64,000 nucleotides of DNA from Lobosporangium transversale. Taxonomy: Eukaryota; Mortierellomycota; Mortierellomycetes; Mortierellales; Mortierellaceae. The position numbers and the translations under genes were made by a program. A model generated the notes under the pieces. The model made no database searches. It saw only the letters and a list, made by a program, of their open reading frames with translations, and was not told where the DNA came from. Position 1 is the first letter of the stretch. Each line of letters starts with the position of its first letter. The stretch covers positions 426,501 through 490,500 of the forward strand of contig NW_019028987.1 of the NCBI RefSeq assembly GCF_002105155.1, written 5' to 3'. Shown here in pieces: positions 1 to 10,827 of this stretch.

Positions 1-1020
1 ACGTTGTTCTTGGTGCTGATGTTGATGTTTTTGCTCATGTTGTTGCTGGTATGGTGGCGACTGAGGTTGTTCTGAAGTCCAGTGATTTGTCTGTAACTGT
101 GGTTGCGTTGTTTTCGCTTGAGGAAACTGAGTTGTAATTCGCTGTGGCCTACGATAAGCAGACGAGGGTTTCACCAACACCAACTCAAGGCCGTCGTTTG
201 AGATCTGGAGACCTGCTCGAGACAAAATTTTTTTGCTGACATTGGCCAATATTTTATCTGATTTCCCAGTATTCTCATTTCTACTAAATTGACTTTTCCT
301 AACTTTGAAATCTGGCAGACCAATACCACGAGATAGTGCAATCCTGATCAACTCCAGTCCTTCGCTCTGTATATTATCGTTTCTCACGAGCCCATATTGG
401 TAGATTAACGAGATAAGGCAATTGTCAGTGGTCTCATCGTTCCTCACAGGAGGTAGGCAGTCCATGAGATAAAATCCATAGATACGCCTCGCTTCGTCTG
501 GAGTAGGTGCATATCGGACCATGCAAGAAATAGTGCGCTGTGCATAGCCGACATCAGTAGGAGAGAGCTGCTTGACATATTGATCTTGCTGATTCTTTTC
601 AAAATCCATGACCCTTTCCGACCTTTCTGGCCTTTCCGATCTTTCTGAAAAGTTACTGTTAGGGTCTTGATTAGTGCATACAGATGTAATAGTTGAAGGG
701 CCAGGAGCAGCAGCAGCAGCAGCGGCAGCAGCCCTTTGAGAAGAAAGGATGACTGGTGCAAGATATTCTTTGAAGAGATAGAGAGCATTATCCCAATGTT
801 CTTTTCTGGGCGGTCCACGAAAGACTGGGTATTGCAGATCTCTGACTTCATGCGTAATTGCGTAGAAAATCTGTGAGATGTGGATATTATGGTAGCCGAG
901 GCTTTCGATCCTTTGTAACGTGTAATTTTCTTCGTAGGGCATGGAGACTGTCGTGATGTTTGGCGAAGTAACTAAAAAATGTGATTCATGAATCAAAACC
1001 AAAATGACATTGAGCCTCAT
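1..1020 (-). CDS. Unrecognised protein, 3' end outside window
   Basis: A single open frame of 340 codons runs on the minus strand from an ATG at 1020 (preceded in frame by TAA) off the left edge. A second in-frame ATG lies at 942. I do not recognise the family. Residues 1-75 look folded, with mixed hydrophobic and aromatic content. An Ala-rich run near residue 98 and a Ser-Glu-Arg repeat (SERSERPERSER) near 120 form a linker. A second folded-looking block follows (about residues 140-260), and the last visible part is rich in Gln and His (QQQHEQKHQHQHQEQ). The shape suggests a nuclear or regulatory protein with a disordered tail, but no function should be assigned. An intron upstream of 1020 cannot be excluded, so the true start is uncertain. 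The coding call rests on frame length and composition; overlapping frames on this strand are shadows. Confidence 0.6.
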   Translation of the reverse strand, partial: MRLNVILVLIHESHFLVTSPNITTVSMPYEENYTLQRIESLGYHNIHISQIFYAITHEVRDLQYPVFRGPPRKEHWDNALYLFKEYLAPVILSSQRAAAAAAAAAPGPSTITSVCTNQDPNSNFSERSERPERSERVMDFEKNQQDQYVKQLSPTDVGYAQRTISCMVRYAPTPDEARRIYGFYLMDCLPPVRNDETTDNCLISLIYQYGLVRNDNIQSEGLELIRIALSRGIGLPDFKVRKSQFSRNENTGKSDKILANVSKKILSRAGLQISNDGLELVLVKPSSAYRRPQRITTQFPQAKTTQPQLQTNHWTSEQPQSPPYQQQHEQKHQHQHQEQR

Positions 1021-1866
1021 ATTGGGTTACTGCGGCCAAAGACAAGACTGCTTTTTCTGCCAACGCGTCATTTTATGTTCTCATGTTTTTTTTCCTCTTT
1101 AACTCTTGCGGCTTGTAGTGAAAGGGATGACTGCAGAAGGGTAACACCCTTAAATGAAAGGTTAAGTAGGTCATTGTGGACTACTTCAATTTGCCCTGGC
1201 TAAAGGGCAGGCGTTATTGCTGAACCATAGTGGGCCTGGGCACTACTATAAATCCTAATAACGAAGTACATGTGCTTGCAGACTTTAGTCGAAGCCACAA
1301 TCCGAGCATGTACAAGTGAGAAGGCAGCCACGGTTCATATCAGTGCCAGTTAAGTACCAAGACTTCCCCATAGATGGATGATTTTACCTGAAAGTGCTCT
1401 TTTGAAGCATATGGCGGTCATCCGAATCCAAGTAGTCACCCAAGATCCAAAGAATTGAGCAATATCCAGAAGTTGGCGAAAGGCGCATTGATATCGATGG
1501 AAACATCTTTGAAATATATTTAAAAAAGTATGCAGTTTGAGATAGTGAGGGGGTTGATCTTGTAGTTTTAAACACGTTGATCCAATATAGTTGGACAGGT
1601 AGCTCGAGAATGGCGGTACATGGCTCACTCCACTTCCACATCCAAGCCAAGATACTAAAGTTCAATTGCCATAACTATGATTCAGGATCTCTTATTTTAG
1701 ATATTATATCTATGGTTGCCGCAGCATGCTTTATCGAAACTCTATTTGTTTTTAAAAAGAATGATTGACAGATATAAAATATGCTTAGGCACTTAAATCC
1801 ATACAGGATTCGGACAACCGCCTATGTGAACCATAATAGCCATCATCAAAAGTAAGGAGGATAGAA

Positions 1867-2055
1867 CTACACATTGCTTTGGCCTGTTTCAGTAGAAGTA
1901 ATATCAAGTGGAGTGGTTTTCAACTTTGTTTCCCAGACATATGTTGATAGTTGAGCAGATAGGCTGCCAGGCTTGTTGTTCAAGTAGACAACCTGGGATT
2001 CTTTATTTTGTCCTCGCAACAAGTAGTCCGTGCGTATGGCTCTCTCATGGTCAAT
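1867..2055 (-). pseudogene. Possible decayed gene fragment
   Basis: Reading the minus strand from about 2055 to a TAG at 1867-1869 gives an uninterrupted stretch of about 60 codons with protein-like composition (…LLRGQNKESQVVYLNNK…). There is no ATG in frame and a TGA lies just upstream. A second short coding-like patch, ending in a GTAACT donor-like site, sits near 2170-2220. I do not recognise the family. It could be the last exon of a gene whose other exons have decayed, or chance. Confidence 0.3.
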
Positions 2056-3594
2056 GTTTTGAAGCCACAGTCAATTAGAGTTTAAAGTAAAAGGAAATAG
2101 TGGTCTGTGCTTTTTATTTCATCTGCTCAACATTGCTTTCAAGGAGTTGTATTTAGTCGATTATAAGTCAGTTACTTTAAAGCAGCTCTCTTCGAGCATT
2201 TCCTTAGTTATTGGCCAGCAAAATAGATTTTAATCTGCTAAAGAGTAGGGACATCTTGAGAAGCAAGGAGGGCACCGAAGGCTTTTGAGAATGCGAGTCC
2301 GAACAGATTAGGATATTAGGGTTGGGCTTTGGCTAAGCGTGCGTAATTGAGATAGGCGTGTTGCTCCACAATTGCCCGAAGATTGTCATGGCCAAGGCCA
2401 CCTCGGGCAGTCGTCCCTTCATGTTTTATAATTCGGCTGTGAAGTAGAAATACGCCTACTAGCCAGCTCTCAAGCACCGACGGTAGCTACAAGTGCAGAG
2501 CAATAAACCCCATGATCACAGTCCAGTGATCCTATGTGATGCCAATGCTCTGGGCACTCTGCACGGCAGCTTGAGTTTAAATGATGCTGAAGCCAACGTT
2601 TCAGCAATTGATCGAACTTCAAAAAGTGTACCATGGCCTAGATCAAGTGCAGGGGCAGTCCAGTCTTACAATGCTAAGATAGTCACCAAGGGAAATGTGT
2701 AGGATGTCAGATGTGAAAAAGATCAGGAATCCAGACAAACCGCCAACCGACTTTTAAGAATGATCGGTGGGGTGTTTGACCCAAAGGGGAAAGGAGGAAA
2801 TGGTATGATTGTTAGCGGGTAAGTCTATGCGTCATAGAGTCTTTATCTGTCCTTTTTTTTTTTTTTTTTTTTTTTTTGGGTAGCTTAAGCTTTTATTAGT
2901 ATCATTGTTCGGTTGTTCAACGGCAAAAAACGTGATATATAGGCTTATATTGCCATCAATGTTGTTGAATCCTTTATGTTGACAAAATGTTCGGCTTGTA
3001 AAGAATTTACATGGACTTGCAAAACGTACTGTCATCAAGATATTCTTGTTAGATATTGTCTATACAATATTATTCGAAGCCGCGTTAGTTCAGGCAAAGC
3101 CTTGCTACCTTACTGCTAATCAATATCAATGGAACAAATTTTTCTGGATATGACCAGGAGAGGACTCGAGCGAGATTTTCATCAAAACAGAACCACCCAA
3201 TGCTAAAGGTGATGTCCATTCTAGATGTATGTATAGTACAAAGATTAATTACATGTAATTTCGCGCGTATTGTCTTTCAGCTCACATCATATTCATATGA
3301 GTACTAGTTTTTCTTTTTTCTTTTCTGATTACTCAGGGGAAAAGCAAGTTAATGAAAAGCTTTGAAAGATTATCAATAATGTGCAACGATGCTAATTATT
3401 CGCAATGACAATATGATATACATACCGTTTTTGACAAGAGTGACGGAAATGGTATGTTGTTAATGATATCCAATGTTTGCTTCTAGGAGATTATTGTGTA
3501 AGTTTACCATGCTTAATTTTAAAGCGCATCTGATTGCAATTAAAGTCTAAAGTGCAACTTGTGTAAAGGGCTAATATGCTTTTTGTTTGTTTAC

Positions 3595-3643
<49 letters not shown>
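3595..3643. repeat. T25/A24 palindromic homopolymer junction
   Basis: A run of 25 T is followed directly by 24 A, an almost perfect self-complementary homopolymer pair. The same TnAn design recurs at 5267-5299, 10037-10059, 17926-17947, 21861-21906, 22119-22157 and 47060-47096. Confidence 0.9.
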
Positions 3644-4323
3644 GGGTGCATATGGTGAGATCAACAAATGCTTAATATTCTTTAGCTTGCATTGGTCATC
3701 GCATTTATCATGGTCATAAAGAAGCAAATAAGAAGCAGCATCGGCCCTGATGTCCATAATCTCTTTTTTGTCCTGATTAAGCTTTGTGGAATACATTTGT
3801 GACACCTCATTTAATTAGCACTGTGATATGGAGAAAATAAGCCAATCAGGACAGGGTCCTCAGGTACAAGGAATAGGCGAATGTAAAAAGCTGAAAAACA
3901 AAAAGGCAATTTGTTTTTTTGTCGGAGGCTGGGCATCCATGTGGAGATATAAGCATGTTAAACATAATGGCCATTGCACGACACAAGAGGATCAAGGGCA
4001 TGTGGAGACATGAAATGAAGGGCTTTTGCTCCGAGGCTTTGTGTTGCTTAACAACCCAGTATCGGGGCTTCATTTACACTTTTTATTTTACTTTACACAG
4101 GCTTTCACATCGTACGATGTGAGCCCTCCATTCACTGAAGTGTGAAGTGATGAAAAGTAGAATATATATACTCTTGATTCTTTCATCTTTTCCTCTTTCT
4201 TTTTTTTTTTTTTATCTTCACTCTTACATCGCCTCTCGTCTCTGACCTATTCATTATTCGCTTTCTCTTTTTTCTATACTCTGCCATTCACTCATTCGAC
4301 TCATTGAAAAAAATACTTTTAAC

Positions 4324-5130
4324 ATGAAGTCTACATTCTTCTCATCCGCAGTAGCAGTCATTGCTCTCGGTTCGTCCTTGCTTCCCTCGTCTACAGAGGC
4401 TGCAGTGATTGACCAGTGCAAGCTCTCTCTTGCTACACTCCTTTCAGACCCAGGCCTCAACTCTTGTCTGCCCTTGCAGGAGCTCTCTCAGCTCGTGACA
4501 GAGCCCGTCATCACCCCAGCTCTTGTCAACAGCACCGCCACAACCTTCTGCTCCTATCCTGTCTGTCCTGCTGCCTCCCTTACATTGGTCCAGAACACGG
4601 TCACTCAGAATTGCGTCAATGCTTCGGATCCCACCACAGCAGACTTGGTCTATAGTGTTGCTAGTCTCTATCCACCCGCCAAGGAAGGAGTCTGTCAAAG
4701 AGTCTCACCCCAGAATGGCACTTTCTGTGCCACAGTCCTGACAGAAACCCTGACAACATACTTAAAGAAGAATCCATCCCCCAAGGGCTTTACCGATCCA
4801 GCCGTTTTGAAGCAATATGTCGACAGCATGCCTTCTGAAATTCTTTGCACCCCTTGCAATAAGGCCATGATCAATCCTCTTGTCAACTATGTTGCTCAGA
4901 ACAAAAACACATTGAAACCCGCGGCCCTCACTTGGGCCAACGTGATTCAGACAGAGGTTCAACGAAAGTGTGGAGCTGACTTTACTAATGGCGCTGCTCC
5001 TACTCCCAACGACCCTTCAACCTCTTCTAATGGAAAGAGTGGAGCCAATGGAAATCATAAGGCAGCAGGTGGAATCTTGTTCGCTCTCCTCTTGAGCACC
5101 TTCCTTTCCATCGCGGCATCCATCTTCTGA
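4324..5130 (+). CDS. Secreted Cys-rich GPI-anchored surface protein
   Basis: This is a 268-residue, single-exon protein. The N-terminus (MKSTFFSSAVAVIALG…STEA) is a classical signal peptide with likely cleavage near residue 27. The mature part has about ten cysteines in a repeated pattern of CXL…L…C and a CTPC element, plus several N-glycosylation sequons. A Ser/Thr/Asn/Gly-rich linker follows (about 217-243), then a C-terminal hydrophobic tail (ILFALLLSTFLSIAASIF) with no charged residues after it, the layout of a GPI attachment signal. The protein should therefore sit on the plasma membrane or cell wall. The Cys/Leu spacing recalls the fungal extracellular DUF7729-type family, but that match is from memory. 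The start is the first ATG after a C/T-rich leader. The window also encodes PIG-Y, a subunit of the enzyme that starts GPI synthesis. Confidence 0.85.
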   Translation: MKSTFFSSAVAVIALGSSLLPSSTEAAVIDQCKLSLATLLSDPGLNSCLPLQELSQLVTEPVITPALVNSTATTFCSYPVCPAASLTLVQNTVTQNCVNASDPTTADLVYSVASLYPPAKEGVCQRVSPQNGTFCATVLTETLTTYLKKNPSPKGFTDPAVLKQYVDSMPSEILCTPCNKAMINPLVNYVAQNKNTLKPAALTWANVIQTEVQRKCGADFTNGAAPTPNDPSTSSNGKSGANGNHKAAGGILFALLLSTFLSIAASIF

Positions 5131-5266
5131 GTATTCTTTCATGTTTTTTTGTAATGTAGTATTATATATATTGACTCTCGACGCCCTACCTTAAAAATTA
5201 AAAACTAAAAACTTAAAGAAGACCTGTTTATTTTATTTAATTTATTTATAAATGTGTATGTATGTA

Positions 5267-5298
<32 letters not shown>

Positions 5299-5307
5299 AT
5301 TTCTCTA

Positions 5308-8300
5308 TCATGGTTCCATCATCTCCTTCTCTACCATCTTATAAACCTTCAGCGAAGTTTTCTTGCTTCGCGCTTTCTTCGTCCCAGCTTGACTGCTGCC
5401 ATTTAGATATTCCTCAGTATATTCACCATGGCCATCATCCATAGTTCCTTGCTGCTGCACAACCACAATTGATGGACCAGTAACAGATTGACTTCCATAT
5501 CCTGCCCCAATGTTCTGCCGTTCATGAGATGGTGGTGCAGCGACTTGCTGTTGCTGTGCATGACGCACCTCACGGCGGGCCTTCCATGCGTTCAACCACT
5601 GTCCGATCCAGCGGGAAATGATTGGGAACACAAAATGCTCGCATAGTAAAGACACGCCCAAATTCAAGCCCGCCATGATCATAATTCCAATTCTGAAACT
5701 GATTGGTATATACACTAACTGCATAAAGTCCGCGAGCCAGCCGATAGTGAACATAACCATGACCGTCGAAGTAAGGATTAAAGTAATCGTTATAATAACG
5801 AACGGCCCTGGAGAAATTTAAATAAAAAAAATATCCAAAATTAATGAAAACATTCTAGAAAAGATGACGAAGAAACAAAAGATACTTACGATTAGAGGAC
5901 ATCGGTTTACGGTATGGAGGTCCAACACTAAAGACAATGGCTACGAGTAGATATTGGAAGCATGAAAGCAAGAACAGGACTGTGTTCTCATAACACTCGA
6001 TGTTCTTCTCTTCACTATCATACTCGGGAGGAGTGTACCAAGGCTGATGTCGTACAAGTATAAACATCAATCCTTGAAATAGGGATTGGATCATGATCTG
6101 TCCAATCAAAGACGTGAGCACCTTCTTTGAAACCAAATTAGCAGTCGGGCGCTTGGGGCTTAAGATAGGGTATGCCTCTGTACGGCCCATGACAACTGCA
6201 ATTGGCAAAATAAGCACTAGATCGATGTACAAGAACTGAAAGTCACCCAAATTTGATGCAAATGCATATAGGAAGCTGACAGTCGTAAACTGAATGATAC
6301 TATACAAGGCCATATACTTGAAGCAACTGAAGCTCGTCACCAAAGCAGCACGACCCTCCTGAATAACCTTAACGACGCATGTAATATCATTCGATCGACT
6401 CGTGAATGGCGCTGCAACGGATGCTTCAGCTTCGCTTAAACTGATGCCAACATCTGCGGCTTTGAGAGCTCCACAGTCATTTGCACCATCTCCGCAGAAG
6501 CCCACACAGTAGCCAATGCCCTGAAGATGTTCAACAAGCTCATGCTTCTCATCCGGAGACATACGAGCAAAAATCTGTCCCTTGACAAGCATCCTGTTTA
6601 GGGTCGATGTTGGAGCATAATCAACCATCCATCGAAAGCAGTCTCCAGTCACAGCAAGAGCGTAATCGTTCATCATTTGGCTGTATCGAGGGAATTCAGG
6701 TCCGTTGCTAAAGTCGTCCGACCAATTATTATTGGGCTTCAGTGTGACCGAGTCCAACCTCATATGCTCGTTTTCCGTATTTTCCCAAATAATCTCCGAG
6801 TTTTCTGTAGTAGAGTCACCAGAAACAAATCTAGGTGTATATACCTCGCGTGCTCTGTTGATCAACCCACATTCCCTCGAGACACTAATAGCCGTGAGAA
6901 CATTGTCTCCTGTGCACATCACCTGGCGAATGCGAGCATTTCCCAGGGTGGCCACGATAGGCGCGGTGGTTGGCTTGAGTTTGTTCTCAAAGATAATGAA
7001 TCCCAGAAATGTTAAATCGGACTCGATTTGATCACGTTTAATTCTTTGGGCACGGACGAAATTCAACGTTGGCATTGCCTTGTACGCGCAAGCAATGACC
7101 CGATATCCGTGATGCGTGTAATAGGCAAGACGCTTGGCATAATCCGAAGGTAATGAATCCTTTTGACAAATATCAGTCATAACTTCCGGCGCTCCCTTTA
7201 CGAAAACGTCCATGCCAGGGTTATGCAGGCGTTTCACAATCACGCTCATGCGACGTAAGGAAGAAACAAATTCAAAGCAGCGGATGATGCCTAATTCTAA
7301 GAAGGTAGGCTAGTAATAAAAACAGATATATTAGAATAAAATATGAGGAACAATAGACTTTCTTTGGCACAATTCATACATCTTGAACTGTAAAAAAAAA
7401 TTACTGAATTGCTTATATCCTTATCGGCGTTATTATGTTTGGCGATGACTTCCTCCAAATTAAATTGCTTTCCTCCAGGAGGCCGAACAACAGTTGAAAC
7501 GACACCACCCACGTCTCCTTTCGCGGCGCCTTGCGATGATTCAGGGATATTTGCAGTCCTGGCGCCCAATCCACCTTCCTCCAAAATCCACTGTGTGAAC
7601 TCAAACATCTTGAGATCCAGAGGGTCACCAATGAGTTCACCATTAACAGACTTGACAGAATGGCAGGTAGTCATAGCAAACAACATAGGCATGGTCTTTT
7701 CCAGGATCGATTTTGGCGCTTTTTGCATCTCCTCTACGCTAGAGAGCATTTCTGCGAATTCCCCAGTTGCGCTGTCACCACATTGAATGCCCAAAATGTC
7801 AAGACCATCTTCAGTAAGCGTACCAGTCTTATCAAAACACATGCAATCGATTTTGCCGCCAATGTTAACCCTTGTCGGACTGATGCAGAAAATATTCAAG
7901 CGTTTCAAGCGTGCGATTGCAAAGCTGGTGCCAATGGACATGGTCGCTGGTAGTGCAGGCGGGACAACGATGGTGATTAGGTCCAAAGCCTTGACAATCA
8001 TCATCTTGAATGGAACACCCATTTTTACAAAGTTTATAGTCGAAATGAGGAATCCCAAGCAGGCAATGATGGCTAAAATGCCGATAAATCGGAAAGAGTC
8101 ACGATAAAACTGGAAGTCATTGGGTTTAGGGAAGAGCATTGACCGGATCAAAGTTCCTTTAGTTGTGTTGAATCCAATCCTGACTACCATGGCTAAACCT
8201 CGAGCTTGAGGGTCCATGTCAACGTCATCTTGTCCATGTGTATTCTCGGAGTCCCGTGGCGCTCCTGGCCTGGCACGAATAATCTTTGTACCTGAAAACA

Positions 8301-10533
8301 AGAAGTGGCGAGCAATTTCTGCAGGAATGTTTGAGAGTGACAAATCTAGATGCTGAAGAGCCGCTACTGTGACAGGTATCTTGGAAACTGGTACAGACTC
8401 TCCTGTCAGCATACTCTCATTTACAATACAATCTCCAGTCAATAAAATAGCATCACAAGGAAACACTGCAAGCTCGGAGTCAGTCACATCAAAAACATCG
8501 CCAGGAGCAAGATCCTCAGACCCAATATAACGCCCTGCAACAGAGAATGTAACGTATATAGCCTAATTAATACAACAGAGTAATAGATTGGGTCAAGACA
8601 TTCCAGGGAATAAACGGATGGCTCCTTACATCGTCCAGATCGAAAGACTTTAGTGTTACAGGTAAAGCGAGACATATTACGCATCCTATGCATAGTCTTC
8701 TTGGTTTCTACCAACTCTGTCACAACTGAGACGGTTGAGATGACAAAAATGCAAGCAGCATAGTAGTAATAATCATCCAAGAACCAAAGAATCATTGAAA
8801 ATACTTGAAATACGTAGAACGGATGAAGGACCTCTTGCACAAGTAGTTGTCCAACTGTCTTTTCTTGAACATCAATGATGTTCTGTCCAAATACCATGGT
8901 ACGTTCCTGATGCGTCTCTCTACCAATGCCTCGCTCACAATTGGCCACACTTGTCCACCCAGGGTCTTTCCAGTATGAATTTTGCATAAAAAGCTGTACG
9001 GTCGGGTTGTAGATAAACCGGATGTATTGATAGTCAAAATAGCGCATATCGTGCAACATGCCGGATGTCTAAAAGATCATGTCATTCCACACCATTATTA
9101 TACATCAATCCAAACATTAACTATAAGCACTAACGAGCAAAAAGAGCGCATGCCAAAGACCTACCACTATCTCGTCAATACTATTGTCATCATTGGCATT
9201 ATTGTCATTTTCGGGCTTTTCCATCTGCTCAGGACTAAATACTGAGTCAACTGAACCACCATAGTACTTCGTAAAGATGTGTTCCATTGAAACCTGGCCC
9301 CATTCATTCTGTTGTGCATAAAGTGAGAGGGAATGTATCAAAGAGTGAGATCGGGATATTATAGACCCTCTAACAATAACTCTTGTTGGCCCCTTCATGT
9401 ATAAAATGCAATGAGGTGCCAATTACCTGAACCACGATACATTCTGCTTTGCTCATGTCACACTTTTTGGCCACAAAATTAATGTATCGTCGGGGCATCC
9501 ACCGTCCAAGCAAGAAAATTATCCCTGCCGAGAGGAAACACAACAGGTAATATAAATATATGCGTACTCTCTGGAATTTATACCCAATAAAGATCAATTC
9601 CACATCTTCTTCTTCGAGATGGACGTGCTGCTGGCAGCGATCATTCCTAATATCTAAGAAAGTAGAAGATTTTAAAAACGCTTAGAATCAATTGTGAAAA
9701 GCAGTAATAGTACAGTTGACATAGTGAGCACTTCAGAGTTGTATTTTGCAGATCCACACACATAAAAAAAGCCCATGCACCCAGTCGAAATCTCCACAAT
9801 CTCCTCTTTTCCGAAAAGACTACTTAATGCCATACTCCTTGCTGTGGCCTAAACACACTTTCTTTGGAGCTCTGAAGGAGGATCAAAACCCCGAGGGCTC
9901 AAAAAAAAAAAAAAAAACAGGTCCCGACCAAGCTTTATATGAACTCAGAAAAAACAGGATGACTTCATTCCAAACCATTCCAGATCAGCACTTGAAACCA
10001 CCGCACTGGTAGTTCAATGAGATCAGCTCCAAACCATTTTTTTTTTTTTAAAAAAAAAATAGGTAGGAAAAAAGAGAGGAAGGCAGGATAGTAACTACAG
10101 TAGAGGCGAAAGAGTGTGACTGGGCGAATGAGAACGAACCATGAGTTGGAATGCGCATTGATTTGGCTTTAGACAGAGTCTTGATTGCTGCTGGGGTTAT
10201 TTCACCCTCTGTGCGATCACTGTCGTCCTGATCATCGTCAATGTGATCATTCTCGCCGTCGGATTCATGAGCAACTCTATGAGAGAGCATGGCTGCGGCC
10301 GAAGTGTAGTCTGCACTGAAGGAGGAGGAGCGACCCTTGGTGCCACTTGCAGAGGTACTATCCTCGATGGGATTGCTGCTGAGACCGCTGCGGACTGCGG
10401 ATCCTCCATGGTGTGCGGATCCTCCATGGTGTGCGCCTCCTTTGCTGCTCACGCTGGCACTTGAGCTGTTGATCTTATTATTGTTGTTATTAGTGTCGAG
10501 TTCATGATTAGAGGTTGGGCTAGTATTTCTCAT
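5308..10533 (-). CDS. P5B-type P-type ATPase (YPK9/ATP13A2 family)
   Basis: A seven-exon model joins 10533-10140, 9653-9427, 9308-9165, 9068-8630, 8534-7405, 7309-5890 and 5807-5308 into 1417 residues, close to yeast Ypk9. All junctions keep phase; the first donor (GTTCGT) is weak, so exon 1's end is the least certain. Diagnostic motifs in order: TGES (about 447), the P5B-specific PPALP (about 594), the phosphorylation site DKTGT (about 635), TGDN (about 914) and GDGANDC (about 1052), then about six C-terminal membrane spans. The family resides in the vacuole/lysosome membrane and is linked to polyamine export and heavy-metal tolerance. The first 130 residues are low-complexity (Asn, Ser, His-His-Gly-Gly repeats) and acidic. 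The C-terminus is a Gln-rich, basic cytosolic tail. No catalytic residue appears lost. The gene is convergent with the surface-protein gene and divergent from the phospholipase gene. Confidence 0.93.
10395..10440 (-). repeat. 18-bp tandem repeat in the P5B N-terminus
   Basis: The unit ggatcctccatggtgtgc occurs twice head to tail, with a diverged third unit alongside. On the coding strand it encodes consecutive HHGGSA units in the cytosolic N-terminus of the ATPase. Confidence 0.85.
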
Positions 10534-10735
10534 TCACGAACGGTGGGTGGAGGATAGAACAATAGTGGAAACAGAAGGGTAGAGCACACAACAAAGAATA
10601 ATAAAGCGTTAGGGTAATTGAAATAGAACAGGTGCAAAACGCTGGGAAAAGAAAGAGAGAAAGACTTGAAGGAAGGTGGTAAAAGGCAGTAAAAAAAAAG
10701 GTTTCATTTCAATAAACTAGCCTTTTTAGTAGATC

Positions 10736-10741
10736 CACGTG
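10736..10741. promoter_or_regulatory. CACGTG E-box in divergent promoter
   Basis: A palindromic CACGTG lies in the 294-bp spacer between the P5B ATPase start (10533, minus) and the phospholipase start (10828, plus). Such sites are bound by bHLH factors in fungi. A second copy sits in the mL40/RRM spacer. A T30-class tract at 10772-10800 is also present just before the phospholipase ATG. Confidence 0.45.
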
Positions 10742-10767
10742 ACAGAGCCCAACCAATATATTTAACT

Positions 10768-10800
<33 letters not shown>

Positions 10801-10827
10801 CATTCTGCATTAACTTTTGAACCAACA

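Larger units (their letters stand above)
1021..4323. other. Gene-poor spacer, 3.3 kb
   Basis: I see no intact gene. The stretch holds a decayed coding fragment on the minus strand (1867-2055, listed separately) and a coding-looking patch around 1350-1660 that is interrupted in every frame. It also has a T run at 2852-2877 and a T25/A24 palindromic junction at 3595-3643. The last 250 bases before 4324 are T- and C-rich and are likely the promoter and 5' UTR of the surface-protein gene. Confidence 0.6.

Noticed and set aside
444..851. Minus-strand 135-codon frame with a Leu run
   Set aside because: It overlaps a much longer frame on the same strand (1-1020). The Leu run is that gene's Ala-repeat read in another phase.
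2493..2702. Plus-strand 69-codon frame
   Set aside because: Composition is unremarkable, there is no recognisable motif or splice context, and the length is expected by chance in this spacer.
3595..3643. Poly(A) tail of a retroposed gene
   Set aside because: No coding remnant or target-site duplication is seen beside the A run, and the facing T run makes a TnAn junction the better description.
7389..7405. A possible 17-nt intron (GTAATTTTTTTTTACAG) in the P5B gene
   Set aside because: It is too short for spliceosomal removal. The following frame soon stops, whereas the longer intron ending at 7310 restores LELGIIRCF…RRMSVIV, the family sequence.
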